Origin: Erinaceus europaeus
Lineage: Eukaryota; Chordata; Mammalia; Eulipotyphla; Erinaceidae
Length of the DNA: 64,000 nt
Assembly: GCF_950295315.1 (NCBI RefSeq)
Contig: NC_080165.1
Location: 9,264,417-9,328,416, forward strand
Direction: 5' to 3'
Positions 11,501-21,473 of the stretch are shown in pieces. Position numbers and translations under genes: made by a program. The notes beneath the pieces are model-generated. The model was given only the letters and a program-made list of their open reading frames with translations, did no database searches and was not told where the DNA came from. The first letter of the stretch is position 1. Each line of letters starts with the position of its first letter.

Positions 11501-13867
11501 TTTTATTTATTTTAAAGTTTATTGTGTCAGATATGAGAATAGCAGTTCCTGCCCTTTTTTTGTGTGCCATTGGCCTGTATGGTAGTTTTCTGTCCTTTCA
11601 TTTTTCCTCTGTGTTTATCTTGTTGATTAGGTGGGTTTCCTCTAGATAGCATATTGTTGGGTTGTGTTTTCTGATCCATCTTCCTACTCTATGCCTTTTA
11701 ATAGGTGAATTCAGGCCATTTACATTTACTGATATCAAAGACTGAAGATATTTTAACGCATTCTTGTAGAGTTTTAGAGTGTTCTGATAGATGGCCTATT
11801 TATGGTGATCTGACTGTTTATAGGAGACCTTTCGGAACTTCTTTCAGGGTAGTTTTGGTGATAGTTGATTCAACAGTTGCTTGTCTGAGAAGGTTTTTAT
11901 TCCTCCATCTTGTCTGAATGACTGACTAGCAGGATGTGGTAGTCTTGGTTAAAAGCTTTTCTCATTGAGCACTTGATAGATATTTTCTTCTGGCCTGTAG
12001 TATTTGTGTGGAGAAGTCTGCTGCTAATCTTATGGGTTTTCCTCTGTAGGTGACTCTTTGTTTTTCTCTTGCAAACTTTAGGATCCTTTCTTTATTCTTA
12101 TTCCTTTTCATTTTAAATATGATGTGTCTTGGTGTCTTTAAGTCTGGGTTAATTCTGTTTGAGACCCTCTGGGATTCTTGAACCTTTATGTCTTTTATAT
12201 TGTCTAGACTATAAGTAGGCTTCTTAGCTTAATCACTGACTCCTGACCAAGAGATAAAGCAGGGTGGAGCAGAGATAATCCAGTGGCTAATCAAAGAGAC
12301 TCTCACAGCCCCACTGGCAGGCCACCGAGGTAGAGATCTTCTCCTGAGTTTCCTGGTTAATTCTGTGTCCCCTGGTGTCAGCACATGCCCCCCCCCCCGA
12401 CCTGCTGCTCTAGTTTCTGAGATTCACCGTTGCATTTGATGAGTCTTAGGGGAGTCCTCTCCTTCCTTCAGTAGTCTTTTTGTTGGTGTCTCAACTGGTA
12501 AACTGCTGGACTACAGACAGACTATGACCCACATAGTCAACGACTGCCACCTCTCCAGATTCAAAGGAGGTCTCGAAACTCGACATCAGGCTCAACCTGA
12601 AGCTGTTGACTGGCTACGGAAGAAGGGCAAACGCTAGAAGATTACCAGCCACTTAATCTCTTCTTTGGCCCCCTCTGTCCACGAGCCACATGTGTTTGCA
12701 CTCACTTGTGATTTGGTGGGTTCCTGAAGTCATCTAGTCTGTCTTGTTCCAGTCCCAGGAGGTCTCCTTTGGTATTCCTAGCTGACCTGAGAGAGGAGAG
12801 GAGAGAAACACAGTACATGGTCAAGCACTCCCTCTATCAAATGAGCTACCTCCTGGCCCCTGTTTTAAAATATAGAACACAAAATATTCCTTCAGTTTTC
12901 TCTCATAACTTAGAAGAATTTACCAGTGTATTGGTATCAAGTTATATATAACTGATATAAGTGGTTAAGTGGGAATTTCTTTTTTTAAATAATTATTTAT
13001 AAAAAGGAAACACTGATAAAAAAAAAAAACATAGGATAAGAGGGGTACAATTTCACACAATTCCTACCACCAGAACTCCATATCCCCTCTCCTCCCCTCC
13101 CCTGATAGCTTTCCTAGTCTTTATCCCTCTGGGAGGTTGGGCCCAGGGTCATTATGGGGTGCTTCCCATAATACTTCCCTGCTGAACATCGGCATTGGCA
13201 GGTCGATCTATACTCCCAGCTTGTCTCTCTCTTTCCCTAGTCGGGTGGGGCATTGGGGAAGCAGGGCTCCAGGACACATTGGTGGGGTCGTCTGTCCAGG
13301 GAAGTCTGGTTGGCATTATCTTAGCATCTGGAACCTGGTGGTTGATCACAGACTCACTTATATCTGTCCTAAAGTTTCCACATCAGAGGTTGACCTTTAC
13401 TACTAGAGAAGCATTCTTTTGTCAGCAATATGGAAGTCTGTGCTCACTTTTTAATTAAGTAGTTAGTTAATTATTGCCTCTGGGCTATCACTGGGACTTG
13501 GTGTGGTCACTATGGATCCATCATTCCTGGAAGCCATTTTTTCCTTTCTTTTACTTGATAAGACAGAGAGAAATTGAGAGGGGAGGGGAAGATAGGGAGG
13601 TAGAGAGGAAGAGAGATACTAGCAGACCTGATTTGCCATTCATGAAGAGTCCCCCTACAGGTGGGGAGTGGAGGCTTGGACCTGGATCTCTGTGCTTGGT
13701 AATGTGTGTGCCCAATCTCTTAATCCCATATATAAAATATATGTATTTGCTTCAGTCTCACTGTTCCAGGCCAACTTTTTTATATAAAAGGAGGGAGAGA
13801 GAGATAGAGAGGGAGATAGAGAGAGAGAGAGACAGAGAGAGAGAGACAGACACAGAAAGAGAGAGAT

Positions 13868-13898
<31 letters not shown>

Positions 13899-16800
13899 CT
13901 CTAGCCCTGCATCTTCTCCCAGTGCAGTGTGGGCAAGGAGCTAAGCTGGGTCATGCACATGGAAGAAACAGGCACCCTGAGGTGAGCCTGTCATGCTTAT
14001 TTGTTGTACATCAAAACAAGAGTAAATTTTATTCTTTATCAAGTAACTTGGGAATTCAGTTGAATCTGTTATTTTAATCATATGAAAACGTGGTCCTTGC
14101 TATGTGCTTTTGGAGTCAACAAGCCATGAGTTCTCAAAGCTCTCCCTACTATTTCCACTGCAATAAATATGGTTACTACTCATAGAAAGGAATCTCCCCC
14201 ACAGGCTGCCTGATCTTAGGACTGCTGCTTTTATCCAGGCCTAAACCATCTTATCTGTGGGATAAATATATGGAGCTAAGATACCTTTTTTGCTGTGTTT
14301 TCTTTATCGAATCTATTTGGTTTGACAAGATTTGATCTCTAGAAGTTGTTTGTCTCAATCTTGGCTGAGAAACTTGTACTTATGGGATACAGTCCATTGC
14401 CACCGGTTTTCCGCACTCTTATGAGTAACCTATAAATTGACAAGTTTGTGACCTTTGTAATGTTTTTAATCAGGGGTTGGCAAAGTATGGCTTACCACTT
14501 GTTTTTGAGACTATCTTGATTAGATTACAGTCATGCTCACACCTTTACACTTCACACATGGCTGTTTATGAGTTAGAATGGGTAAAGCTGAGGTAGCAGG
14601 ACTCATGCCTACAAAGCCTAAAGCATTCACTGTTTCTATAAAGAAAAAAAAATCCCAGCCACTGCTTTAGATAACATAAGCATAAATACTCAGTAAGTGA
14701 ATAAAGAGTTCCTTGTGGGGCCAAGTGGTAGCGCACCTGGCTAACACACATTTCAGTGTGCAAGGATCCAGGTTCAATCCCCTGGTCCCCACCTGTGGGG
14801 GGGGGGGATCTTCATAAGTGGTGAAGTAGAGCTGCAGGTGTCTCTCTGTCTCATTCTCTCTCTACCTCCTCCTCGTCTCTAAATTTTTATCTGTCTTTAT
14901 TCAATAAGAAAAGAGTTCCTTGTAACATTTAACTATTCTATTTCAAAATGTAATACAAAACAGAAAACAGTAGGTAAATGCCAACTAAGACTTTGATAAT
15001 TCTGGAGAACTTTCATTTCACTCTATCCCTTTCATTACATTAGAGAAAAGAAAGATGTAGGATTTCTTTGGAAATCAAAAGTTCTTAGACTCACATAAAT
15101 ATCCATGACTCTTGAAGTTACTCTGGTGATAAGTGATTTCATTTTATGTTTACTTTGCAACTTCATTGAACCCCAGGAAATCCTTATCCCATGCCTCCAT
15201 GTTTTAGAAAAAAAAAAAGATGTATTCATTTATGTTCATGAGAGTCTTAGAGGGAAGAGGAGCCTGGGGAGGCCAGAGCACTGCTCAGCTCTGGAAACAG
15301 CGGGGGCCAGGTGAAGAGGGGCCTCTAGGACCTCAGCCGTGCAAGTCTAATGTTTTACTACTATATGATCTTCTTGGCTCCTGTCCCCTGATTTTCAAAA
15401 GCAGCTATTTAATATGATGGAAAGCGAGTTTTATACAAGCTGGAGAGACAGAAAGAGCAAAGTCAAGTACCATCCAAGTAGATGGGGTGATGCAGATAAA
15501 ACAGGAGCCCAAGACGTGCAAGCCCCAGTGCTACCTGCCAAGCCAATTTCCCTAGAAGCTTCTGTTTTTATTTCTCATGCTTTCTTTTTCTCTTTCTCAA
15601 TAGAAGGAAAAATACTAAAGCATATTTAGTGACATACACTTGACTTCCCTGAGCAAGTTTTCCCTGTGATTCACATTTCAGACTTAGACTGGACACAGCA
15701 GGTGACTCACCTGTTCAAGAAAACGTGTCACCATGTGCAAGGGTTTGGGTTGGAGTCCAGGATCACTGCATGGGAGTGCCTGCAGGGTGAAATGTCACAG
15801 GCAGTGAAATGGTGCTGTGATGTCTCTCTCTCTCTCCTTCTCTGTCTCTATGTCGAGGGAAGAATAAACAAATGGCTACAAGTAGTTATGGAACAGTGTA
15901 GGCACTGAACCCCAGCAATAGCCCTGGTAGCAAAAAGAGAAACAGAAATAGAAGCAGAAACAGAAATAAAACCTTTGGTGTGATTAGTGTTACATTGCCA
16001 CAAACCAATCTGCCAGGTTCACTTTTCTCACCACTGACATGACGAGATTCACATTTTTTCTTGGACTCCAGCGCCTACCATTTGATAAGGTTGACTATTA
16101 GTGATTGTGATGATACAAGTGAGCACATAATTTCAAATATTTTGATGAGACCCACGTCTAATAGGCCTCTTTAACCTTCTCTCTCTAGTACATAGAACAT
16201 ATTCTACCAGCTTAAAGGCCCTGGATGCTTTTTTTTTTTTTTTTTTTTTTTTACTTTTCACACCAACTGAAAGTAGACCAGAATACAAGTCTCATTTCCT
16301 TAAGATACACTTCATGACTATAACATTGAATTCTAAGATTCCATGTCACATTTTATATTGATCATGGCTAAGAAAGCTTACCTTAATGCTTGGGAAGAAT
16401 ATAAACAGAGGTTGAAAACCCTACTCGGCATCTATAATGTACAGATATCCATATATCTATACATACTGGTATATATATATCAATCTATCTATAACAATCT
16501 CTCTCATCTATATCCCATAAAGGTGATTCTCTTTCTTTGGGATAGACTCAGTGAAAATACTCCTTAATGCATTTTTTAATCTGAATTCATAGAAAGTAGT
16601 TTCATCTTTCTGATAATTGCCCTAGACAAAACCTAGAAGTGTGAATGGTTAAAGAAAACTAAAGAAAATTAAAAGTAAAAATTAAAGAAAACTAGCTGCA
16701 TGTTGTCTACAAAAAGTGTGTCTCATACTTTTATTGACTTTTGCTTCAGGGATTCTTCATCTTGCTGTTTGGAGCCATCATGGATCACAAGGTAACTTAA

Positions 16801-19800
16801 ACCTGTTTCACTCTTTGTCGATTATTTCCATATGCTGAAGGCAGTGGGAAGGTAATAGGCTTAGGGCACAGAGCATGGTTCAGGTGTGCTGAGTTGTGGT
16901 GGTGGGGTTCATGGCATTAGCTACCGGGGGGGGGAGGGGAGAAGTGTAGTCTTTCATTTCTTCATCATTATTATTTTTTTTAGTGATTTAATAATAATCG
17001 ACAAGATTGTGGCGTAAAAGGGGTACAATTCCATATAATTCCCACCACCAGATTTCCGTGCCACATCACCTCCATTGGAAGCTTCCCTGTGCTTTATCCC
17101 TCGGGAGTATGGGCCAAAGATCTTTATGGGGTGCAGAAGCTGGGAGGTCTGGCTGGCTTCTGTGATTGCTTCTCTATTGAGCATGGGCATTGGCAGGTCA
17201 ACTCACACTCCCAGCCTGTTTCTGTTTTCACCAAGTGGGGTAGGGATCTGGGGAGGTGGGGCTCCAGACCACATTGGTGAGGCTATCTGCTTAGGGAAGT
17301 CATGTTAGTGTCATGGTAGCATCTGCAACTTGGTGGCTCAAAATCATTAAGGTATAAAGCAGAAAATTTTGTTTAATAATCAGTAACCTAAAGGTAAGAG
17401 TGTAGCAGATGAAATTTGGGGTCTTCATGTTGGAAAGAGCTAGGAAATCTATTTTAGATATATTCTAAGGGGCCCCTGACTTTACTAATTTTTGCCTGAA
17501 CCTGACAGCTAACATGCAGTTGGGCTAAAAGTATTGTTTGGGAAAACGGTTATCATTGTTGAGGATAGGGCTAGAAAGCTGAGTCAGGGCAGAGAGTAGT
17601 TCCCAAATATGAGAAAAGTATATAAATACCCCCATCAATCTGCCCTAGGGTTCATGTCTATTCATATTTAGCACAGGAGCCTGTGTAACCCCTGCATCTG
17701 CATCAGTCTGAGCTCAAATCCCATGGTCATAGCTAGGAACATCCTAGGCTGCACTCATTTTCTTAAGTGACAGAGTGTGTTGACCCAGCCTCCCTTCAGA
17801 GAGCGGGGTAATTTCTACCACTGTTGTTCTATATTGAGGGTAAGTTCCTGTAGAGGCCCACAAGAGGGTTTATGATGCTGTTCCTGATGGAGATGACCAG
17901 TGATGGTGGAGAGAGGGATCTGTTAAAGGTCTAGGCCCATCATATCTATGTGGGAATCCCATGATTCCCTGACTAGGGCCCCAGATGATGGACTGATCTG
18001 GTCGTGACCAAAAGGGCCATCGTTAAGAGTGTTCTGGTGTCATGCTATTATCCAGCTTATGTAATTCTTACTCTATCTGACATGGTTAGACTTAGAGTGA
18101 TTGAGGAGAGTAAAATAGGAAGTAGGTGAGGAGGCTATCTGGTTATAAGTAGAAAATACTTGATTTATTACTTTATGATGTCCTTTTTTAGGTCTTTCTA
18201 CTTGCTTGCTACACTTATTGAGTCACTGTAGACCATTACACACTTTTTCGTTGATGTATGTATTTTCCCCCAACTTATGGACACATGTGCAAGTGTGCCC
18301 TAGCTAGGCTCATGGGCCCTGGTTGTTTTCTAGGTTCTTTGTTAAGGAACTGTAACTTTTCTAGGAATTTCACCACCCCAAATGGAGCTATATTCTCTCT
18401 TCTTCCTCTCTTCTATCACATCCATAGGAGGAGACAATATGTGACGATAGCTCATGAAAAGAGGAACTGTTGCTGTCATTTTAACATTAATCCTAAATTG
18501 AATTATAATTTTACCTCAGCTTTTAAAAAAAAATTATTTATTTTCCCTGTTGTTGCCCTTGTTGCCTTTTTATTGTTGTTGTAGTTATTATTGTTGTTGT
18601 TATTGATGTCGTTGTTAAATAGGACAGAGAGAAATGGAGAGAGGAGGGGAAGACAGAGAGGGGGAGAGAAAGACAGAAACCTGCAGACCTGCTTCACTGC
18701 CTGTGAAGCTACTCCCCTGCAGGTGGGGAGCCGGGGGCTCGAACTGAGATCCTTATGCCGGTCCTTGTGCTTTGTGCCACGTGCGCTTAACCCGCTGAGC
18801 TACTGCGTGACTCCCTTACCTTAGCTTTTATCCAAGTCTTATTACTTACTGAACACTGGGCAAAGTCTGTCTGATGCTGCATCTGGCAGGCTTACTGATC
18901 GGAAAACTTTAGGATACAGCTCAGGGTGTTAGGGAAATTGTATTTCTTCATTGTTACTGCTTTTTTTTTTTTTTTTTTTTTTTTAGATAAGAGATGCTTT
19001 GAAAATGAGAATGTCTTCACTTAAGGGGAAATCAAGAGTAGTAGAGGTAGGTTTCTCCTTTTTAATTTCACCAGAGGATCAATGTTATCACTTGGGCCAT
19101 GCAGAGAGAAGGCCTATTAACATAATATTAGGGATTCAAAGCACAGAGAATTAATTATACAGAAGAACTTTCATTCATTTGTTTCTGCATTCATATTTGG
19201 ATAATTCTACTAGCACTTAAGCTTAGCAGAGTATGTTCCTCAGGAGAATTTTCTACATTGGATGAACTTTAGCTTAATGTTTGGACCATTGGGATGGGAC
19301 AACATGAATTTAAAATCAGAGATTTGTCACATGCTGGAGTGGGGAAATGAGAGGAGTTATAAATGAGATCCTAGCCCAAACTTCTTCTTCTTTTTTAAAT
19401 TTGTTTATTGGGGAATTAATGTTGTACATTCGACATTAAATGCAATAGTTTGTACATGCATAACATTTCTCAGTTTTCCATATAACAATACAACCCCCAG
19501 TAGGTCCTCTGTCATCCTTCTTGGATCTGTATTCTCCCCTCCACCCACCCCAGAGTCTTTTACTTTGGTGCAATACGCCAATTCCAGTTCAGGGTCTACT
19601 TGTGTTTTCTCGTCTGATCTTATTTTTCAACTTCTGCCTGAGAGTGAGATCATCCCATATTCATTGTTCTGTTACTGATTTATTTCACTTAACATGAATT
19701 TTTCAAGGTCCATCCAAGATCAGCTGAAAATGGTGAAGTCACCATTTTTTTGTAGCTGAGTAGTATTCCATTGTGTATATAGACCACAACTTGCTCAGCC

Positions 19801-20834
19801 ACTCATCTGTTGTTGTAGTCCAAATACTTAGTTCATAGGCAAGGAAGATAAAAATCCAAAGTACTCAAAATTAATTAGTCAATCACAAGAATAAATCTTT
19901 TATTATTCAGAAATAATTTCAGTAAGTCATATTCCATTAGACTGAAGCATCTGTCTATCTATCATCAGTCATCTATTTATCTATTTATCATCTATTTATC
20001 TTCCCATCTATCATCTCTGATGTTTTTTGACTGAGGTACAACTTATCAGTTAAGTTAATGACTAAAATTGCTATTTTTTTTAAAAAAAATTATTATCTTT
20101 ATTTATTGGATAGAAACAGTCAGAAATCGAGAGGGTGGGGGCGATAAAGAGGGAGAGGGAAAAAGAGACACCTTCAGCCCTCTTCACCACTTGCAAAGCT
20201 TTCCCCCTGTAGGTGGGGACCAGGGGCTCGAACTTGGGTCCTTGTGCTTTGTAACATGTGCATTCAACCAGGTGCACCACTACCTGGCTCCTAAAATTGC
20301 TATTCTTGCTACCTTAATTAGAAGGAAGTCATCTCCTCAAACAACAGTTCACTGTTAAAGTGTTCATACCTTCACAATAAATACAACTTTCTGAATGTAT
20401 TGGGAATCAGCACTTATGGTTAACACTTATTGAGTGTGTCATAATTCATCAATACAAAGATAGACGTTTTCTTCATCTTTTAATATTTCTAAACTTAGAG
20501 CACACCTCACCATCAGTGGTCTATCATGAATTCAAAGGCAAATAGCTTTATCTTCTTCTTCCATAGCAGAACATAAAAATAAGGCTTTTTGTTGCTCACA
20601 ATGTTAGTTTCAGTGACATGTGCTAATTTAATTCTGTGTACCAGTGCTGGCTTGAGTACTTTGTTTCATGTCTTCATTTCCATTTGTTTATCTCTGGGCA
20701 GGCATATACATACATATAAATGTATATGTATCTTTGTCCATACTATTGCTCACTGATATCATTGTTATTGTTTTATATCCACTTAGAATGCATCCTTAAA
20801 CCCAACCAATGGATCTAAATTAATGAAGCGTTGA
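2404..20834 (+). CDS. ADGRF4: ADGRF4 (GPR115), adhesion G protein-coupled receptor F4, six exons, 5' partial
   Basis: An orphan adhesion GPCR of subfamily F (VI), a plasma-membrane protein with a long extracellular N-terminus and seven helices. In mouse it is linked to epithelia and enamel mineralisation (established knowledge). The CDS is join(2404-2555, 4167-4421, 6103-7479, 16750-16791, 18987-19046, 20787-20834), with canonical AG/GT sites at every border and the frame kept throughout. Order along the protein: a Cys-rich N-terminal segment, a GAIN region rich in N-glycosylation sequons, a GPS-like segment at about 6640-6720, TM1-TM7 from about 6755 to 16780, and a short basic tail. The product resembles human ADGRF4 along its full visible length. 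Human ADGRF4 is about 695 aa and about 643 aa are encoded here, so only the first exon(s), with the signal peptide and about 50 residues, are missing. I found no candidate for them in 1-2400. No frameshift or stop interrupts the exons, so the gene looks functional. Other subfamily members (ADGRF2) fit less well. Confidence 0.96.
2827..3052 (+). mobile_element. Type 1 SINE
   Basis: 'gggagtcgggcggtagctcag' head to 'aagggaataaacaaataaa', with an internal deletion of the middle. Lies in the ADGRF4 intron. Confidence 0.85.
3735..3905 (+). mobile_element. Type 2-like SINE, diverged
   Basis: 'tgcaagggttcaagcccctgg', 'ccccacctgcattgggg', CT repeats, 'aaacaaataaaaaa'. Confidence 0.7.
4167..4421 (+). 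CDS. ADGRF4: ADGRF4 exon, N-terminal part of GAIN region
   Basis: 255 nt, 85 codons, phase 0 at both ends, with acceptor AG at 4165-4166 and donor GT at 4422-4423. It encodes the start of the GAIN-type ectodomain: [13 protein letters not shown] near the beginning, and N-I-S and N-V-T sequons near the end. Residues just before IPLHIL form a run of five alanines (about 4192-4210, GCN repeats) where the human protein, from memory, has only two. Confidence 0.95.
4448..4735 (+). mobile_element. Composite type 1 SINE with 3' module
   Basis: Type 1 body followed after the A-rich tract by 'ccacaggagcagtggattc...gagataacgctagaggc' and an A run. This extra 3' module recurs at 5085, 21140, 26810, 34150 and (reverse) 34615, 38045, 39240, 44235 and 46557. 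Confidence 0.85.
5022..5290. mobile_element. Two abutting SINE parts in opposite orientation
   Basis: 5022-5125 is the + tail of a composite SINE. 5126-5290 is a reverse type 1 body ('ccctgcaggtggggagccag' to 'ttgttgcccttgttg'). Confidence 0.65.
5325..5490 (-). mobile_element. GA-rich SINE (type 4), diverged
   Basis: 'gagtgctgctggtgatactg...gattgaacctgggacctc...cctcaggcttg' matches the pattern of 44800, 51780, 61500 and 61650. Confidence 0.6.
5600..5945 (-). mobile_element. Old family A copy
   Basis: Diverged: 'gtgatttattaaattatgag', 'ccaccaccagagttctgggt', 'ggagttcagagccctct' parallel 52290-52610. It lies just upstream of the main ADGRF4 exon. Confidence 0.6.
6103..7479 (+). CDS. ADGRF4: ADGRF4 main exon: GAIN, GPS-like segment, TM1 to most of TM7
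   Basis: 1377 nt, 459 codons, phase 0 to phase 0, acceptor AG at 6101-6102, donor GTAAGT at 7480. The open frame extends further upstream, but those codons are intronic. Residues 1 to about 180 are GAIN with several N-x-S/T sequons. A Cys/Trp GPS-like segment lies at about 6595-6720. It keeps the C-x-C pair, but the canonical H-L-T/S cleavage triad is replaced by Y-T-S-A-L-M-S. TM1 starts near 6755 (I-T-C-I-G-L-S), TM2 near 6870, TM3 near 6965, TM4 near 7090, TM5 near 7215, TM6 near 7365 (L-L-G-L-T-W-G-F-G, the family B2 TM6 signature), and TM7 begins near 7440. The exon ends inside TM7 at L-L-N-A-F-Q. Confidence 0.98.
7505..7667 (-). mobile_element. Family A 3' end joined to the L1
   Basis: On the minus strand this is the standard family A end (from 'cacaatgactttgggtcc' to 'ttaaataaatt'), in the same orientation as the adjoining L1. 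It takes the place of the last ~150 bp of the L1 3' UTR seen in other copies (505-700, 38500-38735). Confidence 0.75.
7668..12240 (-). mobile_element. Decayed L1 LINE, ORF1 end plus most of ORF2, antisense in the TM7 intron
   Basis: Read on the minus strand: an ORF1 C-terminal stretch at about 12210-11900 (T-P-R-H-I-I followed by [10 protein letters not shown]), ORF2 endonuclease at about 11472-10945 with G-D-F-N at 11326-11337 and S-R-I-D-H after it, reverse transcriptase at about 10080-9634 with the F-A-D-D catalytic motif at 9661-9672, and the ORF2 C-terminus at about 9000-8100. Multiple stops and frameshifts separate these blocks, so it cannot move by itself. A SINE interrupts it at 9254-9428. 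Its usual 3' tail is replaced by a family A end at 7505-7667. Confidence 0.93.
9254..9428 (-). mobile_element. Type 2 SINE inside the L1
   Basis: Interrupts L1 ORF2. Flanked by 'gtctttcacttctt' and 'gtcttttacttctt' (one mismatch). Confidence 0.88.
12241..12513. other. Probable L1 5' region or unassigned repeat
   Basis: Non-coding sequence between the ORF1-like part of the L1 and the Vingi fragment, with a C run at 12391-12400. It may be L1 5' UTR, but I cannot show this from sequence alone. Confidence 0.35.
12514..12640 (+). mobile_element. Vingi 3'-end fragment
   Basis: 127 bp matching the 3' end of the 30570-31238 element, in + orientation. It keeps an open frame to the natural TAG at 12635-12637 (..[13 protein letters not shown]), with CGA where two other copies have TGA. 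It lies in the large ADGRF4 intron beside the 5' side of the L1. No target duplication was recognised. Confidence 0.8.
12970..13350 (-). mobile_element. Family A copy
   Basis: Reverse orientation from 'tttataaaaaggaaacactg' through 'ccagaactccatatcccctc' to 'gcatctggaacctggtgg'. 5'-truncated. Small open frames are spurious. Confidence 0.8.
13490..13735 (-). mobile_element. SINE, reverse, with 3' module remnant
   Basis: 'ggatccatcattcctggaagcc' module followed by a GA-rich body and 'cccctacaggtggggagtgg'. Confidence 0.7.
13788..13990. repeat. (GA)n-rich tract and SINE remnant
   Basis: GAGA/GATA simple repeat at about 13790-13900, then a possible type 4 SINE remnant. Confidence 0.75.
14717..14909 (+). 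mobile_element. Type 2 SINE with TSD
   Basis: Head 'ggggccaagtggtagcgcacc', B-box-like 'ggttcaatcc', CT-rich tract, short tail. Flanked by AAAGAGTTCCTTGT (14703-14716 and 14910-14923). Reference copy for the type 2 calls. Confidence 0.88.
15215..15400. mobile_element. Type 4 SINE remnant (possible)
   Basis: 'ccagagcactgctcagctctgg' at 15275 is the type 4 core. The surroundings are diverged. Confidence 0.5.
15715..15955 (+). mobile_element. Type 2-like composite SINE
   Basis: 'ccatgtgcaagggtttgggtt', CT tract, 'aataaacaaatggctac', then the 'accccagcaatagccctggt' module. Confidence 0.7.
16750..16791 (+). CDS. ADGRF4: ADGRF4 micro-exon completing TM7
   Basis: Only 42 nt (14 codons), flanked by TTGCTTCAG and GTAACT. 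It encodes [14 protein letters not shown], which completes TM7 directly after N-A-F-Q of the previous exon and gives the Q-G-F-x-I-x-x-F pattern typical of adhesion GPCRs. The exon is short and sits 9.3 kb from its neighbour, so it was recognised by family knowledge and splice sites rather than by length. Confidence 0.95.
16965..18500 (-). mobile_element. Family A retroposon, longest copy
   Basis: About 1.5 kb of non-coding repeat. Its 3' end (minus strand) is at about 16975 and carries the shared blocks 'ggtacaattccatataattc', 'gggagtatgggccaaagatc' and 'acattggtgaggctatctgc'. Further 5' are blocks shared with 61200-62240 ('gacagctaacatgcag', 'gggaaaagtatataaata', 'ctgatggagatgaccagtg'). No long reading frame is present on either strand. 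It lies in the ADGRF4 intron before the tail exon. Confidence 0.75.
18518..18816 (-). mobile_element. Type 1 SINE
   Basis: Full reverse copy, 'tttattttccctgttgttgccc' to 'gagctactgcgtgactccc', about 170 bp upstream of the ADGRF4 tail exon. Confidence 0.9.
18987..19046 (+). CDS. ADGRF4: ADGRF4 exon, intracellular C-terminal tail
   Basis: 60 nt (20 codons), phase 0, preceded by a long T tract ending in TTTTAG and followed by GTAGGT. It encodes a basic tail beginning I-R-D-A-L-K-M-R-M and containing S-S-L-K-G-K-S-R, as in ADGRF4 orthologues. The 24-base T run just before the acceptor acts as the polypyrimidine tract. Confidence 0.94.
19390..19815 (-). mobile_element. L1 3' end fragment
   Basis: Reverse-oriented L1 tail starting at 'ttattggggaattaatg' and running into the 'gagtagtattccattgtgta' block also seen at 7890. 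It lies in the ADGRF4 intron before the last exon. It stops abruptly at 'catctgttgttg', so it is 5'-truncated. Confidence 0.85.
20076..20290 (-). mobile_element. Type 2 SINE with TSD
   Basis: Flanked by CTAAAATTGCTATT (20062-20075 and 20291-20304). Confidence 0.88.
20787..20834 (+). CDS. ADGRF4: ADGRF4 last coding exon and stop
   Basis: The acceptor AG is at 20785-20786. Fifteen codons, [15 protein letters not shown], are followed by TGA at 20832-20834, matching the known ADGRF4 C-terminus. The natural 3' UTR is interrupted by a retroposon starting at 20872. I see no convincing AATAAA poly(A) signal in the unique sequence just after it. Confidence 0.93.
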   Translation, partial: NASLNPTNGSKLMKR

Positions 20835-20871
20835 GGATGAAGAGTGAGTATTGAACATAAAAATCCAGGGA

Positions 20872-21473
20872 GGGGGATGGGTGGTAGCACTGCCGGTTAA
20901 GCGCACATGGCGCGGAAGTGCAAGGATCGCGCCTAAGGATCCGGGTTTGAGGCCCCGGCTCTCCACCTGCAGGGGGGTTGCCTCACAAGTGGTGAAGCAC
21001 GTCTGCAGGCGTCTTTCTCCCCTCTTCTCCATCTTCCCCTCCTCTTTTGATTTCTCTCTGTCCTATCCAAGAACAACAGTAGTAATAACAATAACAACAA
21101 TAACCATGATAAACAACAAGGGCAACAAAAGTGAAAAAATAGCCTCCAGGAGCAGTGGATTAGTAGTGCAGGATGAGCCCCAGCGATAACCCTGGAGGAA
21201 CCACTAGAGAAAGAGACAGGCTGGGAGTATGGATCCACCTGTCAATGCCCATGTTCAGCGGGGAAGCAATTACAGAAGCCAGACCTTCTACCTTCTGCCT
21301 CCCACAATGACCCTGGGTCCATGCTCCCAGAGGGATAGAGAATGGGAAAGCTATCAGGGGAGGGGAGGGAATACGGAGTTCTGGTGGTGGGAATTGTGTG
21401 GAGTTGTACCCCTCTTAACCTATGGTTTTTGTCAATGTTGCCTTTTTATAAACAAAATTAAAAACAAAACCAA
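20872..21473 (+). mobile_element. Chimeric retroposon: composite SINE fused to a family A 3' end, just after the ADGRF4 stop
   Basis: 602 bp flanked by a single perfect duplication AAAAATCCAGGGA (20859-20871 and 21474-21486). The 5' part (20872 to about 21195) is a type 1 SINE with the 'ccaggagcagtgga' module. The 3' part (about 21200-21473) is a 5'-truncated family A end. Only one TSD encloses both, so they probably arrived together. It lies 37 bp after the ADGRF4 stop codon and should fall in its 3' UTR. Confidence 0.82.

Larger units (their letters stand above)
7480..16749 (+). other. ADGRF4: ADGRF4 intron splitting TM7 (9.3 kb)
   Basis: A GT...AG intron of 9270 bp between L-L-N-A-F-Q and G-F-F-I-L-L-F. 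It is filled mainly by a reverse-oriented L1, family A copies, a Vingi fragment and SINEs, which are listed separately. Unique-looking sequence remains at about 13990-14700, 14925-15220 and 15960-16740. Confidence 0.9.

Noticed and set aside
18591..18824. Recurrent small frames with [13 protein letters not shown] sequence (also at 22193, 29723, 36732, 46691, 56159 and others)
   Set aside because: They are the antisense of the SINE CT-rich body and appear in every type 1 copy. Not proteins.
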